NCBI RefSeq assembly: GCF_001632805.1
Contig: NZ_CP007220.1
Coordinates: 3,844,001-3,908,000 of the forward strand
Direction of reading: 5' to 3'
Source of the DNA: Mycobacteroides chelonae CCUG 47445
GTDB taxonomy: Bacteria > Actinomycetota > Actinomycetes > Mycobacteriales > Mycobacteriaceae
Length of the DNA: 64,000 nt
The notes beneath the pieces are model-generated. The model ran no database searches and had not been told where the DNA came from. It was given only the letters and a program-made list of their open reading frames with translations. The translations under genes and the position numbers were made by a program. How positions within the stretch are numbered: position 1 is the first letter of the stretch; each line of letters opens with the position of its first letter. Below, one piece after another: positions 26,473 to 35,639 of the stretch.

Positions 26473-27462
26473 GTGACTGTTTCCCAGATCACCCACCGCC
26501 AGCTGTCGGTCAATGGAATCGACATGCACGTGGCCGAACAGGGCGAAGGACCGCCGGTTGTTCTGTGCCATGGTTTTCCCGGGCTTTGGTACACCTGGCG
26601 CCACCAGCTGGCCGCGCTGTCTGCGGCCGGATATCGGGCCATCGCGCCGGATATGCGCGGATATGGACGCACCACGGCACCGCGGGACGTAACCGCCTAT
26701 GACCGCAACACCACGGTCAACGACCTCGTCGGCCTGTTGGACGCGCTGGATCTGCACGATGCGGTGTTCTCCGGACACGATTTCGGGGCACATCTGGTGT
26801 GGGACATGCCCGCCTGGGCGGGGGATCGAGTTCGCGCACTGATCCAGCTGTCGGTACCGCGCACCCGGCGACTCCCGGTAACACCGAGCGTTGGATTCAA
26901 TTACCTTGCCTCTCAGCACTTCACACATCTGGAGTACTTCCAGGAGCCGGGCGTGGCAGAGTCCGAGCTGGATGCGCAGCCAAAGACATTCCTGGCCACG
27001 CTGTTCCACGCTCTCAGCGGGGCAAATCGCTATCTGGATTGTTGGGACCACCCGGCACGCGTGGGCGACAAACGTAACGGCTACCTAGATGTCCTTCCGA
27101 GTCCCCCTCCCCTGCCATGGAATTGGCTTTCCGAGCAAGATCTCGACTACTACGCAGCCGAATTCACGCGCACGGGATTCACTGGTGGCCTCAACTGGTA
27201 CCGGGCCGAGGATCTGGTGTGGTCCCAGAATGAGCACCTGCACGACAGACCCATCGGCGTACCGGTGACCTTCATCGCCGGATCGGCTGATCCGGTCCTG
27301 GAAATGCTCGGCCGCGACCCCATGACGGCCATGGCCGATCTCGTTCCCGGTTTGCGGTCGGTGCTGATCGTCGAGGGGGCCGGACACTTCGTGCAGATGG
27401 AGCGGCCTGACGCGGTCAACACCGCGATGATTGAGTTCCTGGGGTCGCTTCCGCCCAGGTGA
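26473..27462 (+). CDS. Epoxide-hydrolase-like alpha/beta hydrolase
   Basis: A 329-residue enzyme whose HGFPGLWYTWRHQ (oxyanion HGxP) and GHDFGAHLVW (nucleophile Asp) motifs mark the epoxide hydrolase/haloalkane dehalogenase branch. The C-terminal GAGHFVQMERP gives the catalytic His. A lid region runs from about 135 to 225. It is inserted between cutinase genes on the same strand, ten bases after the first. There is no Shine-Dalgarno sequence before the GTG, and TAGCCT seven bases upstream could again drive a leaderless message. It is probably involved in lipid epoxide turnover; the substrate is not known. Confidence 0.85.
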   Translation: MTVSQITHRQLSVNGIDMHVAEQGEGPPVVLCHGFPGLWYTWRHQLAALSAAGYRAIAPDMRGYGRTTAPRDVTAYDRNTTVNDLVGLLDALDLHDAVFSGHDFGAHLVWDMPAWAGDRVRALIQLSVPRTRRLPVTPSVGFNYLASQHFTHLEYFQEPGVAESELDAQPKTFLATLFHALSGANRYLDCWDHPARVGDKRNGYLDVLPSPPPLPWNWLSEQDLDYYAAEFTRTGFTGGLNWYRAEDLVWSQNEHLHDRPIGVPVTFIAGSADPVLEMLGRDPMTAMADLVPGLRSVLIVEGAGHFVQMERPDAVNTAMIEFLGSLPPR

Positions 27463-27507
27463 CATGGCCCATACCGCACCGATATGACAACTAGATTGAC
27501 TTACCCG

Positions 27508-27513
27508 TAGCAT
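27508..27513 (+). promoter_or_regulatory. Predicted -10 of the second cutinase
   Basis: TAGCAT, six bases before the GTG at 27520. ATGACA at 27484-27489 is a possible -35 at 18 bases spacing. Confidence 0.55.
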
Positions 27514-27519
27514 TCCCGT

Positions 27520-28146
27520 GTGACGACGTACAGTGCTGTTTCACCTGCAATCGCGCACGTCCGCCGGTGGGGATTTCCGCTCGCCGCTCTGCTCATGTTC
27601 ATCAGCCTGGTGACCATCTCGCAGCCGGTGACCGCGACCGCCGACCCGTGCGCCGCCGTGGATGTCTCCTTCGCTCGCGGCCGTGATGAGCCGCCCGGCC
27701 TCGGCCGGGTGGGTCAGGCGTTCGTTGACGCCCTCGGCCCCAAGGTCGGCAGCATGAACGTCTACCCCGTCAACTACAGCGCCGGACTGCTCTCCACCGG
27801 AGAAGGTGCCGATGACCTGCGCGCACACCTCAGCGACGTCGCATCATCCTGCCCGAACACCAAGCTGGTGATCGGCGGATACTCGATGGGCGCGACCGTC
27901 GTGGACGACGTCGCCAACAACCCGCCGCCGGACGTCGCCGGCCGGATCAGGGGAATCGCGACCTTCGGAAACATCGACCGGCGCGGCGGTGGCATGACCG
28001 GTCCCCTCGCCGGGCGGTGGATCGATCAGTGCAATCCCGGCGACCCGGTCTGCCAGGAGGGCGGCCGCTCGTGGACCGCGCACCAGACCTACGAGCAGAC
28101 AAATCTGCCCGCTCAGGCTGCGTCTTTCGTGGCGGGCAAGCTCTAG
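27520..28146 (+). CDS. Secreted cutinase-family esterase 2
   Basis: A 208-residue cutinase with a signal peptide (hydrophobic core about 18-35, cleavage near TATA-DPC). The mature start CAAVDVSFARGRDEPPG and the elbow GGYSMG (Ser about 122) are intact, and the C-terminal DPVCQEGG...HQTY segment carries Asp and His. It is closely similar to the third cutinase, including the upstream ACCCGTAGCAT block, so the two look like a tandem duplication. It lacks the loop found after the elbow in the other two and is therefore shorter. Confidence 0.9.
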   Translation: MTTYSAVSPAIAHVRRWGFPLAALLMFISLVTISQPVTATADPCAAVDVSFARGRDEPPGLGRVGQAFVDALGPKVGSMNVYPVNYSAGLLSTGEGADDLRAHLSDVASSCPNTKLVIGGYSMGATVVDDVANNPPPDVAGRIRGIATFGNIDRRGGGMTGPLAGRWIDQCNPGDPVCQEGGRSWTAHQTYEQTNLPAQAASFVAGKL

Positions 28147-28176
28147 AGAAAGGGCACACAAGACCTCGCTGACCCG

Positions 28177-28182
28177 TAGCAT
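28177..28182 (+). promoter_or_regulatory. Predicted -10 of the third cutinase
   Basis: TAGCAT, six bases before the GTG at 28189, in an ACCCGTAGCAT block identical to that of the second cutinase. Confidence 0.55.
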
Positions 28183-28188
28183 CGTGGT

Positions 28189-28905
28189 GTGACCACGCAT
28201 CAGCGGGGCACGAGGGTCGGCGTTGTCCTGAGTTATCTTGTCGCCCTGACGGTGTTCGCGCTGTCGGCGGTGAATGTTGTCGGGCTTGTCTATGCGGTGC
28301 CTCACGCGTCGGCAGATCCGTGTTCAGACGTAGACGTCTCATTTGCACGGGGTCGCAAGGAGCCAGTCGGGTTGGGCCGCGTAGGCGGTGAGTTCGTGGA
28401 CTCCCTGACCCCGCGCATCGAGGCGACCGGGGCCAGCATGAACGTCTACCCCGTCAACTACGACGCCGGCATCTTTTCGGCCGGCGGCGGGGCCAATGAT
28501 CTGAGCAATCACCTGCAAGCTGTGGCAGCCAGTTGCCCCCGGACCAAGCTCGTCATCGGCGGGTACTCGATGGGTGCGGAGGTAATCGACACGATCATCG
28601 GTGTTCCGAACGTGGGCATCGGGTTCAACCGTCCCCTACCTCCCGCAGTAGGCGACCGCATCGCGGCTATCGCGACGTTCGGCAACGCCACCCACCGTAC
28701 GGGCGGCCCGCTGAGCGGTATCGCCGGCGTATTCGGCTCGCGGGCAATCGATCTCTGCAATCAAGGAGACCCGATCTGCATGGCCGGTCCCAACAACAGC
28801 TGGGACGCCCACACCTCGTATGAACGCACCGGACTTCCCGCTGAGGCCGCGGCTTTCGTTGCCTCGAAACTCAACCGCCACGGCGAAGCCGAGCCCAGCG
28901 AGTAG
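28189..28905 (+). CDS. Secreted cutinase-family esterase 3
   Basis: A 238-residue cutinase with a signal peptide (about 11-42, cleavage near ASA-DPC), the family start CSDVDVSFARGRKEPVG, the elbow GGYSMG (Ser about 127) and the terminal DPICMAG...HTSY motif. The MNVYPVNYDAG strand is shared almost exactly with cutinase 2. Its stop codon directly abuts the stop of convergent truA. It is likely an extracellular lipid esterase, perhaps with a partly different acyl preference from its neighbours. Confidence 0.9.
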   Translation: MTTHQRGTRVGVVLSYLVALTVFALSAVNVVGLVYAVPHASADPCSDVDVSFARGRKEPVGLGRVGGEFVDSLTPRIEATGASMNVYPVNYDAGIFSAGGGANDLSNHLQAVAASCPRTKLVIGGYSMGAEVIDTIIGVPNVGIGFNRPLPPAVGDRIAAIATFGNATHRTGGPLSGIAGVFGSRAIDLCNQGDPICMAGPNNSWDAHTSYERTGLPAEAAAFVASKLNRHGEAEPSE

Positions 28906-29790
28906 TCAGTCCTTCCGGACTCGAACATCACGCGTGATCAACACGCGAGCCGCCATCTCGTCATCGGGCGGATAGTCCACACCGACCAGTGTCAGACCAC
29001 GCGCCGGCGCAGCCGCGAAATCGCTTGAACGCCTTTCCTTCTTGAGCAGGTCCGCGCACCACTGCACCGGCCGTCTGCCCTCCCCCACTACCAGCACCGC
29101 ACCCACCAACGACCGCACCATCGACCAGCAGAACGCGTCGGCACTCACGTGCGCGGACACCTGATGTCCATCGACCGTCCAGTCGAACCGCTGCAATTCA
29201 CGGATCGTTGTGGCGCCGTCACGATGGCGGCAGAAGGCCGCGAAATCATTCAGCCCCAATAGTTTCTGCGAAGCCTCGGCCATGGCCCCGACGTCCAGCG
29301 GGCGGTGCCATCCGACGACATCGTGCCGCTCTAGAGGCAGCACTCCGAACGGCGCCGTGGAGAACCGATATTCGTAGTGCCGCCGCAGGGCCGAGAACCG
29401 CGCGTCGAAATGCTCGGGGGCACGCCGTATATCGAGCACGCGCACGTCTTTGGGCAGGAAACGCGACAGCCGCCGGATCAGCCTGCCGAACTCAGGCGCA
29501 TCCGCGGAGCGGGATCTACCGAGGATTTCTGGGAGCCGAGCATGCGGGATGTCGAGATGCGCTACCTGGCCCGTGGCATGTACGCCCGCGTCGGTGCGCC
29601 CGGCGGCGTACAGCGAGACCGGCTCCCCCACGATGGTCGTGAATGCCTCACCCAGCACCCCGGCGACCGTACGTTGGTTGACTTGAGTGGCCCATCCCGC
29701 GAAATCGGTTCCGTCATAGGCAATATCGAGCCGTAAACGAACCAGCCCGCCACCGTCTCCGGTAGCGGGCTGGTTCTCAGGTGTGACCAA
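28906..29790 (-). CDS. truA: tRNA pseudouridine(38-40) synthase
   Basis: A 294-residue TruA, which isomerises U38-U40 in the anticodon arm. The catalytic Asp lies in [14 protein letters not shown], and [30 protein letters not shown] and [14 protein letters not shown] are family marks. The only workable start is the TTG at 29790, three bases downstream of the rplQ stop codon. A hairpin with a weak U-tract spans codons 6-17, so truA expression may be reduced by termination after rplQ. It is the last gene of the alpha operon. Confidence 0.93.
   Translation of the reverse strand: MVTPENQPATGDGGGLVRLRLDIAYDGTDFAGWATQVNQRTVAGVLGEAFTTIVGEPVSLYAAGRTDAGVHATGQVAHLDIPHARLPEILGRSRSADAPEFGRLIRRLSRFLPKDVRVLDIRRAPEHFDARFSALRRHYEYRFSTAPFGVLPLERHDVVGWHRPLDVGAMAEASQKLLGLNDFAAFCRHRDGATTIRELQRFDWTVDGHQVSAHVSADAFCWSMVRSLVGAVLVVGEGRRPVQWCADLLKKERRSSDFAAAPARGLTLVGVDYPPDDEMAARVLITRDVRVRKD
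29740..29775 (-). terminator. Hairpin after rplQ, inside the 5' end of truA
   Basis: aaccagcccgc and gcgggctggtt form a perfect 11-base stem that extends with ACC/GGT past one mismatch, with a six-base loop; TTCGTTTA follows on the minus strand. It lies 19 bases beyond the rplQ stop but within truA codons, so it could act as an attenuator. Confidence 0.55.
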
Positions 29791-29793
29791 AGG

Positions 29794-30360
29794 TCATTCC
29801 TTCTTGTCTGCGTCCTCGGCCTCGGGAGCCTCAGCCGTGTCGGCTGCGGCATCCGCCGCGCCTTCCGCCTCGGCAGCCGCATCGTCTGCAGTGTCGGTCT
29901 CGACCTCGGCGACATCCTCAGCAGGAGTCTCCTCGACCTTGGCCTCTTCGGCCTTCTTGGTCGAAGCGACCCGGCGAGCGCGGTCGGCCTCAGAGGTGAC
30001 CGTCTTCTCCTTCACCAGCTCGATGACCGCCATGGGCGCGTTGTCGCCCTTACGGTTCTCGACCTTGATGATGCGGGTGTAGCCACCATTGCGATCGGCG
30101 TAGAACGGACCGATCTCCTCGAAAAGGGCGTGGATGACGTCCTTGTCGCGGATCTTCTTGAGCACCTCGCGCCGGTTGTGCAGACCACCCTTCTTGGCGT
30201 GGGTGATCAGCTTCTCGGCGTAGGGCCGCAGCACGCGGGCCTTGGTCTCGGTGGTCTTGATCCGGCCGTGCTCGAACAGCGCGGTGGCCAGGTTGGCCAG
30301 CAGCGCCTTCTGGTGCGAAGACGACCCGCCGAGACGGGCACCCTTGGTGGGCTTTGGCAT
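29794..30360 (-). CDS. rplQ: 50S ribosomal protein L17
   Basis: A 188-residue protein. Residues 1-120 are a normal L17 ([26 protein letters not shown]-like segment [13 protein letters not shown]). The last 60 residues are an acidic Ala/Glu/Asp-rich tail ending in DKKE, a feature of mycobacterial L17 (about 180 aa in M. tuberculosis). It follows rpoA by about 60 bases in the alpha operon. Confidence 0.97.
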   Translation of the reverse strand: MPKPTKGARLGGSSSHQKALLANLATALFEHGRIKTTETKARVLRPYAEKLITHAKKGGLHNRREVLKKIRDKDVIHALFEEIGPFYADRNGGYTRIIKVENRKGDNAPMAVIELVKEKTVTSEADRARRVASTKKAEEAKVEETPAEDVAEVETDTADDAAAEAEGAADAAADTAEAPEAEDADKKE

Positions 30361-30420
30361 TGCGACTATCTCCTATTCGGGGCCGGCCCCCGTATCAGGT
30401 AGGACCGGGACGGATTGTGT

Positions 30421-31479
<1,059 letters not shown>

Positions 31480-31549
31480 CTATCTCCTTCTCGGCACCCG
31501 CTATTTGATGCCGGTCAGTGGAGGCAGCCCGGTTGGGCGGCCCGACTTC

Positions 31550-32155
31550 TTACTTCGAGTAGAACTCGACGATCAGCTGCTCGGTGAGCGGCACATCGAT
31601 CTGCGCACGCTCGGGGAGCTGGTGCACCAGAATGCGCTGACGCTCGCCGACAACCTGCAGCCAGCCCGGGATGGGCCGCTCGCCGGCGGTCTCGCGTGCG
31701 ACCTCGAACGGCAAGGTGTTCAGCGACTTTTCCTTGACGTCGATGATGTCGTACTGCGACACCCGGTAGCTGGGCACATCGACCTTCACGTTGTTGACCG
31801 TGAAGTGACCGTGCGACACCAGCTGGCGGGCCATCCGGCGGGTACGGGCCAGGCCGGCCCGGTACACGACGTTGTCCAGACGGGTCTCCAGGATCTGCAG
31901 CAGCTGCTCACCGGTCTTGCCGGAGGACCGCACGGCCTCGGCGTAGTAGCGGCGGAACTGCTTCTCCATGACGCCGTAGGTGAAGCGGGCCTTCTGCTTC
32001 TCCTGCAGCTGCTGACGGTATTCGCTCTCCTTGATCCGCGCGCGGCCGTGCTGGCCGGGAGGGTAAGGACGCTTCTCGTACGCGCTGGAGCCACCGACGA
32101 GGTCGACACCTAGACGACGGGACTTGCGAGTGACGGGTCCGGTATAACGAGCCAT
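31550..32155 (-). CDS. rpsD: 30S ribosomal protein S4
   Basis: A 201-residue S4, a primary 16S rRNA binder in assembly. Marks are MARYTGPVTRKSRRLGVDL, the S4 RNA-binding domain (LDNVVYRAGLARTRRMARQ, VSHGHFTVNNVKVDVPSY) and the end LIVEFYSK. No zinc-binding N-terminal Cys cluster is present, so this is the C-minus form. It lies between rpsK and rpoA. Confidence 0.98.
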   Translation of the reverse strand: MARYTGPVTRKSRRLGVDLVGGSSAYEKRPYPPGQHGRARIKESEYRQQLQEKQKARFTYGVMEKQFRRYYAEAVRSSGKTGEQLLQILETRLDNVVYRAGLARTRRMARQLVSHGHFTVNNVKVDVPSYRVSQYDIIDVKEKSLNTLPFEVARETAGERPIPGWLQVVGERQRILVHQLPERAQIDVPLTEQLIVEFYSK

Positions 32156-32170
32156 TAGTTCAAGCCTCCC

Positions 32171-32590
32171 TTAGACCCGGCGCCGCTTGGGCGGACGGCA
32201 ACCGTTGTGCGGCTGCGGAGTGACATCGGAAATCGCGCCCACTTCGAGGCCGGCGGCCTGCAGCGAGCGGATGGCGGTCTCACGGCCGGAGCCGGGACCC
32301 TTGACGAACACGTCGACCTTCTTGACGCCGTGCTCCTGCGCCTTGCGGGCTGCGTTCTCGGCGGCAAGCTGTGCGGCGAACGGGGTCGACTTACGCGAGC
32401 CCTTGAAGCCGACGTGGCCGGAGGACGCCCACGCGATCACGTTGCCCTGCGGGTCGGTGATCGAGACGATGGTGTTGTTGAACGTGCTCTTGATGTGCGC
32501 TGCGCCGAGCGGGATGTTCTTCTTTTCCCGGCGACGGGTCTTCTGCGCCTTCTTGGGCCCGGAACCGGCGCCCTTCTTCGGTGGTGCCAC
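32171..32590 (-). CDS. rpsK: 30S ribosomal protein S11
   Basis: A 139-residue S11, identical in length to the M. tuberculosis protein. The start is the GTG at 32590 ([14 protein letters not shown]). The segments [18 protein letters not shown] and [16 protein letters not shown] and the end RPPKRRRV are diagnostic. The open frame upstream is a shadow of rpsM. Confidence 0.98.
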   Translation of the reverse strand: MAPPKKGAGSGPKKAQKTRRREKKNIPLGAAHIKSTFNNTIVSITDPQGNVIAWASSGHVGFKGSRKSTPFAAQLAAENAARKAQEHGVKKVDVFVKGPGSGRETAIRSLQAAGLEVGAISDVTPQPHNGCRPPKRRRV

Positions 32591-32594
32591 GGGG

Positions 32595-32969
32595 TTACCT
32601 AGCCTTCTTCTTGCCGGCGATGGTGCGCTTCGGGCCCTTGCGGGTACGCGCGTTGGTCTTGGTCCGCTGACCGCGCACCGGCAGGCCGCGACGGTGGCGC
32701 AGGCCCTGGTAGCAGCCGATCTCGATCTTGCGGCGGATGTCGGCCTGAACCTCGCGGCGCAGGTCACCCTCCACCTTGAGAGAGGCTTCGATGTATTCAC
32801 GCAGCTGTGTCACCTGATCATCGGTCAGGTCCTTGCTGCGCTGTTCGGGGCTGATGCCCGTGGCGGCCAGGATCTCCTTGGAGCGGGTCCGGCCGATGCC
32901 ATAGATATAAGTGAGCGCGATTTCCATACGCTTATCGCGCGGTAGGTCGACGCCTACGAGACGTGCCAT
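32595..32969 (-). CDS. rpsM: 30S ribosomal protein S13
   Basis: A 124-residue S13 from [14 protein letters not shown] to the basic tail [11 protein letters not shown] that reaches the P site. It starts a tight block with rpsK (four bases between them) and follows rpmJ after a 169-base spacer. Confidence 0.98.
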   Translation of the reverse strand: MARLVGVDLPRDKRMEIALTYIYGIGRTRSKEILAATGISPEQRSKDLTDDQVTQLREYIEASLKVEGDLRREVQADIRRKIEIGCYQGLRHRRGLPVRGQRTKTNARTRKGPKRTIAGKKKAR

Positions 32970-33138
32970 GCGGCAGTTCCTCTTTCATTCAACGAAGGTC
33001 TGATCCCAGTCCGTCCCCTCTAGGTTGGGGCCCCGGCCTTCGTTCCGGGGGTGTCTGTCCGGCGTACCCGGTCAGTGGTTCTGGGAGGTCATCATTCAGT
33101 TATGTAGTTGGTCAGCCAGGTCCTTGCGGACGTTCTGA
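32970..33138 (-). promoter_or_regulatory. Structured spacer between rpmJ and rpsM
   Basis: No gene. It contains ccccgg (33031-33036) pairing with ccgggg (33045-33050) around an eight-base loop, and an adjacent competing cccc/gggg pair (33015-33018 with 33027-33030). It could be an attenuator or a leader for ribosomal-protein feedback; unproven. Confidence 0.35.
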
Positions 33139-33252
33139 CTAGCCCTGCCTCTGCTTGTGGCGAGGGTCCTGGCAGATCACCATGACCCGCCCGTGCCGGC
33201 GAATGACGCGGCACTTGTCGCAGATCGGCTTGACGCTCGGGTTGACCTTCAC
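33139..33252 (-). CDS. rpmJ: 50S ribosomal protein L36
   Basis: A 37-residue L36 starting at the GTG at 33252. The zinc ligands of the C-plus form are visible (CDKC, then C and H near [10 protein letters not shown]). It lies 22 bases after infA in the same direction. Confidence 0.96.
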   Translation of the reverse strand: MKVNPSVKPICDKCRVIRRHGRVMVICQDPRHKQRQG

Positions 33253-33274
33253 GTTCCCAATCCTGTTCTTGTCG

Positions 33275-33496
33275 TTACTTGTACCGGTAAACGATCCGAC
33301 CGCGGGACAGGTCATAGGGAGATAACTCCACTACCACTCTGTCCTCAGGCAGGATGCGGATGTAGTGCTGCCGCATCTTGCCGCTGATGTGGGCAAGCAC
33401 CTTGTGTCCGTTCTCCAGCTCAATGCGAAACATCGCATTGGGCAGGGGTTCGACCACCCGGCCCTCGACCTCGATGGCTCCGTCTTTCTTAGCCAT
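33275..33496 (-). CDS. infA: Translation initiation factor IF-1
   Basis: A 73-residue OB-fold protein ([20 protein letters not shown] ... GRIVYRYK) that binds the 30S A site during initiation. It is the first gene of the alpha operon. A candidate promoter with TTGGTT/TATCCT lies 142 bases upstream. Confidence 0.98.
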
Positions 33497-33637
33497 ATCC
33501 TCCGCGATTCTTATTGCCTGCTCCGGCTATCGCCGGCATGACACGGCAACACTCACCGACCTCGAACGTGAGCCGGTGACAGGAAAATCCAGGACAGGGC
33601 ACGCAGACAGTCGGCACGTAAGCCGCACCGTTGGTCA

Positions 33638-33666
33638 AGGATACCCGCGTAACGCCCCCAAACCAA
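33638..33666 (-). promoter_or_regulatory. Predicted housekeeping promoter of infA operon
   Basis: On the minus strand TTGGTT (33666-33661), 17 bases, TATCCT (33643-33638). It is the best SigA-like pair in the 205-base gap and has the same shape as the candidate before rpsH. Confidence 0.45.
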
Positions 33667-33701
33667 ACCGGCGAACGGGCCGTCAGAACCGTCCGGAGGT
33701 C

Positions 33702-34967
33702 TTACGACCAGGTGACTCCCGACCTGCTGATATGTGGAATCGCCGTGGGTCGCACCAGACCCGCTGTCAGCCAGGCGCCGGCGATCCAGATATGGGGTGC
33801 GGATTTGGCAGCCATTGTCCGCCTGGCCCGCATCGATACGTCCGAACCATCCAGGACTCGCTGTGCCCGGACGGACAGTATCCGGTTACGCACACCCGAG
33901 CGGCGCCGCTCGCGAGCGCTGCGATTGATCGCCAGCCAGGCGGCGGCGAGATCGCTGGGCTCCCCCAGCGCCTCGGCGATGGCCTCGGCGGCCGCGGCGG
34001 CGTCGGCCACGCCCGAGTTGAGGCTGCGGCCCCCCAGCGGGGCGAACTGATGGGCGGCCTCACCCGCGAGCAGCACTCGACGATTCACGTCGGTGTAGCT
34101 GCTCGCCACGCCCTGCACGGTGTGATGCACCTCGACCGACCTGATGTGGTCGGCGTACCAGATATCACCGGTGAGCGCCGTGACCCAGGAACGCACCAGT
34201 TCAGTTGATGGTGTGGCCTCATCGTGGGGCAGGAACTGAACATCAAGGCGCAGACCGTCCGGGTAGGGCAGCCGGATGGCGTGACGTCCGCCCAGATCGG
34301 GATGGTGGTACTGGATCTGCACCGGCAGATCGAGCGTGACACCGTCAGGATGCGGTTCGACGTCGATCACCGCAGAAGGGGGCGACGGCGGGCGCTCGGA
34401 CATGCCGATGCCCAGCGCCTGCCGAACGGCCGACCTGGAACCGTCGGCGGCAATGACATAGCTCGCGCGTAGCCGATCGCCGCTAGAAAGCGTCAACCGA
34501 GCGCCGGTGTGGTCGGTGCTGATGTCGGTGACGGCAATCCCGGAGTGATACTCCACTCCCAAATTCAGCGCCTCGGCCAGGCTCTCGTCTTCAATGGTGC
34601 GCTGCGACAAGCTCATTCCCCATGCCGCGGGGTTCCACGGACCCGGTATCCGCGAGGGTGCATACGAGGACATGACGAACACTGGGCGGCCCTGGTAGAA
34701 GGTCTGTACGCCATGGACCGCGAGCGCGGACTGGCGCAGACGGGCACCCAATTCGGGTGCTACCCGGTCGTATCGCCGCAATGTCGAGTGTCCGACGAAT
34801 GTCGCACAGTTCCGGTGGCGCTGGCGATCTTTCGAGCCCGCCGCCTCCAGCACAACAACGCGAATTCCCCGGCGCGCCAATAACGTGGCAGCCAGCAACC
34901 CCACTGGGCCGCCGCCGACGATCACGACGGCGTCATCGGTAATGTCCCGATGCGCGTCCGCCGACAC
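33702..34967 (-). CDS. FAD-dependent monooxygenase (PHBH/PheA-TfdB type)
   Basis: A 421-residue flavoprotein. The Rossmann motif VIVGGGPVGLLAATLL lies at about 15-30, and the second FAD motif VLLAGEAAHQFAPLGGRSLNSGVADA is in the C-terminal third, as in aromatic-ring hydroxylases. I choose the GTG at 34967 (VSADAHRDITDD); the frame is open for another 226 codons upstream, but that part runs antisense through the NfeD gene and is not family-like. The ribosome binding site is weak. The substrate is unknown. It is divergent from nfeD-floT and lies upstream of infA on the same strand. Confidence 0.8.
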   Translation of the reverse strand: MSADAHRDITDDAVVIVGGGPVGLLAATLLARRGIRVVVLEAAGSKDRQRHRNCATFVGHSTLRRYDRVAPELGARLRQSALAVHGVQTFYQGRPVFVMSSYAPSRIPGPWNPAAWGMSLSQRTIEDESLAEALNLGVEYHSGIAVTDISTDHTGARLTLSSGDRLRASYVIAADGSRSAVRQALGIGMSERPPSPPSAVIDVEPHPDGVTLDLPVQIQYHHPDLGGRHAIRLPYPDGLRLDVQFLPHDEATPSTELVRSWVTALTGDIWYADHIRSVEVHHTVQGVASSYTDVNRRVLLAGEAAHQFAPLGGRSLNSGVADAAAAAEAIAEALGEPSDLAAAWLAINRSARERRRSGVRNRILSVRAQRVLDGSDVSMRARRTMAAKSAPHIWIAGAWLTAGLVRPTAIPHISRSGVTWS

Positions 34968-35114
34968 TGCCGCTAGGTGAGGCACCCAATGACGGTACCG
35001 CGCCGGGGCACGCGAGCGCCTGTTCAGCCCGGCAACACATAGCCAGCGGGGCGGATACGTGGTACCTATGTCGGTAGTGGCGAACATCGGCGTCGGCAAC
35101 GGGGAGGGGGTCGA

Positions 35115-35639
35115 GTGGACGGTCTGACAGTTGGATATCTGGCGGCCTTCACGGTCGGTGGAATCGCAGTGCTCTCGGCGCTGCTGCTCACCGACATCGG
35201 CCATGGCGACGGGATGCCGTTTCTGAGCCTGACCTCGATTTCCGCCGCCCTGACGGGTGCGGGTGCCGGCGGATTCATCGGCTCGGCCCTGGGCATCGCA
35301 ACACTGCCGACAGCAATCATCGCAGCCGTGTGCGCGGTTGCGCTGGTGTCGATCCTGCAACTTTTCCTGACGTATCTGCGACGCCAGCAGGCGAACTCGC
35401 ATTCGGGGCGCGCGTCCTACATCGGAAGGCTCGGCACCATCACCCTGGAGGTGCCTTCCGGCGGCGGCTGGGGCGAAGTCGCGTTCACCGACGCCGACGG
35501 CAATCGGGTGCGCTCGCGCGCGATCACCGACGAACCCAACGGGCTGGCCAAGAACGCCGCGGTCTACATCGCTGACGTGGACCACGAATACCTGCATGTA
35601 GTCGGCATTCCACATCAAACCTCTAAGGACCCCGCATGA
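35115..35639 (+). CDS. NfeD-like membrane protein
   Basis: A 174-residue protein with three to four hydrophobic helices in the first 90 residues and a small C-terminal beta-barrel (IGRLGTITLEVPSGGGWGEVAF), the layout of YuaF/NfeD proteins that partner flotillins. Its stop overlaps the flotillin start (ATGA), so the two are translationally coupled. A GGGGAGGGGG stretch lies just before the start. Confidence 0.8.
   Translation: MDGLTVGYLAAFTVGGIAVLSALLLTDIGHGDGMPFLSLTSISAALTGAGAGGFIGSALGIATLPTAIIAAVCAVALVSILQLFLTYLRRQQANSHSGRASYIGRLGTITLEVPSGGGWGEVAFTDADGNRVRSRAITDEPNGLAKNAAVYIADVDHEYLHVVGIPHQTSKDPA

Noticed and set aside
24131-28905. Genomic island carrying regulator, exporter and cutinases
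   Set aside because: No integrase, transposase, tRNA or direct repeats at the borders; cutinases next to ESX-4 are an old mycobacterial arrangement.
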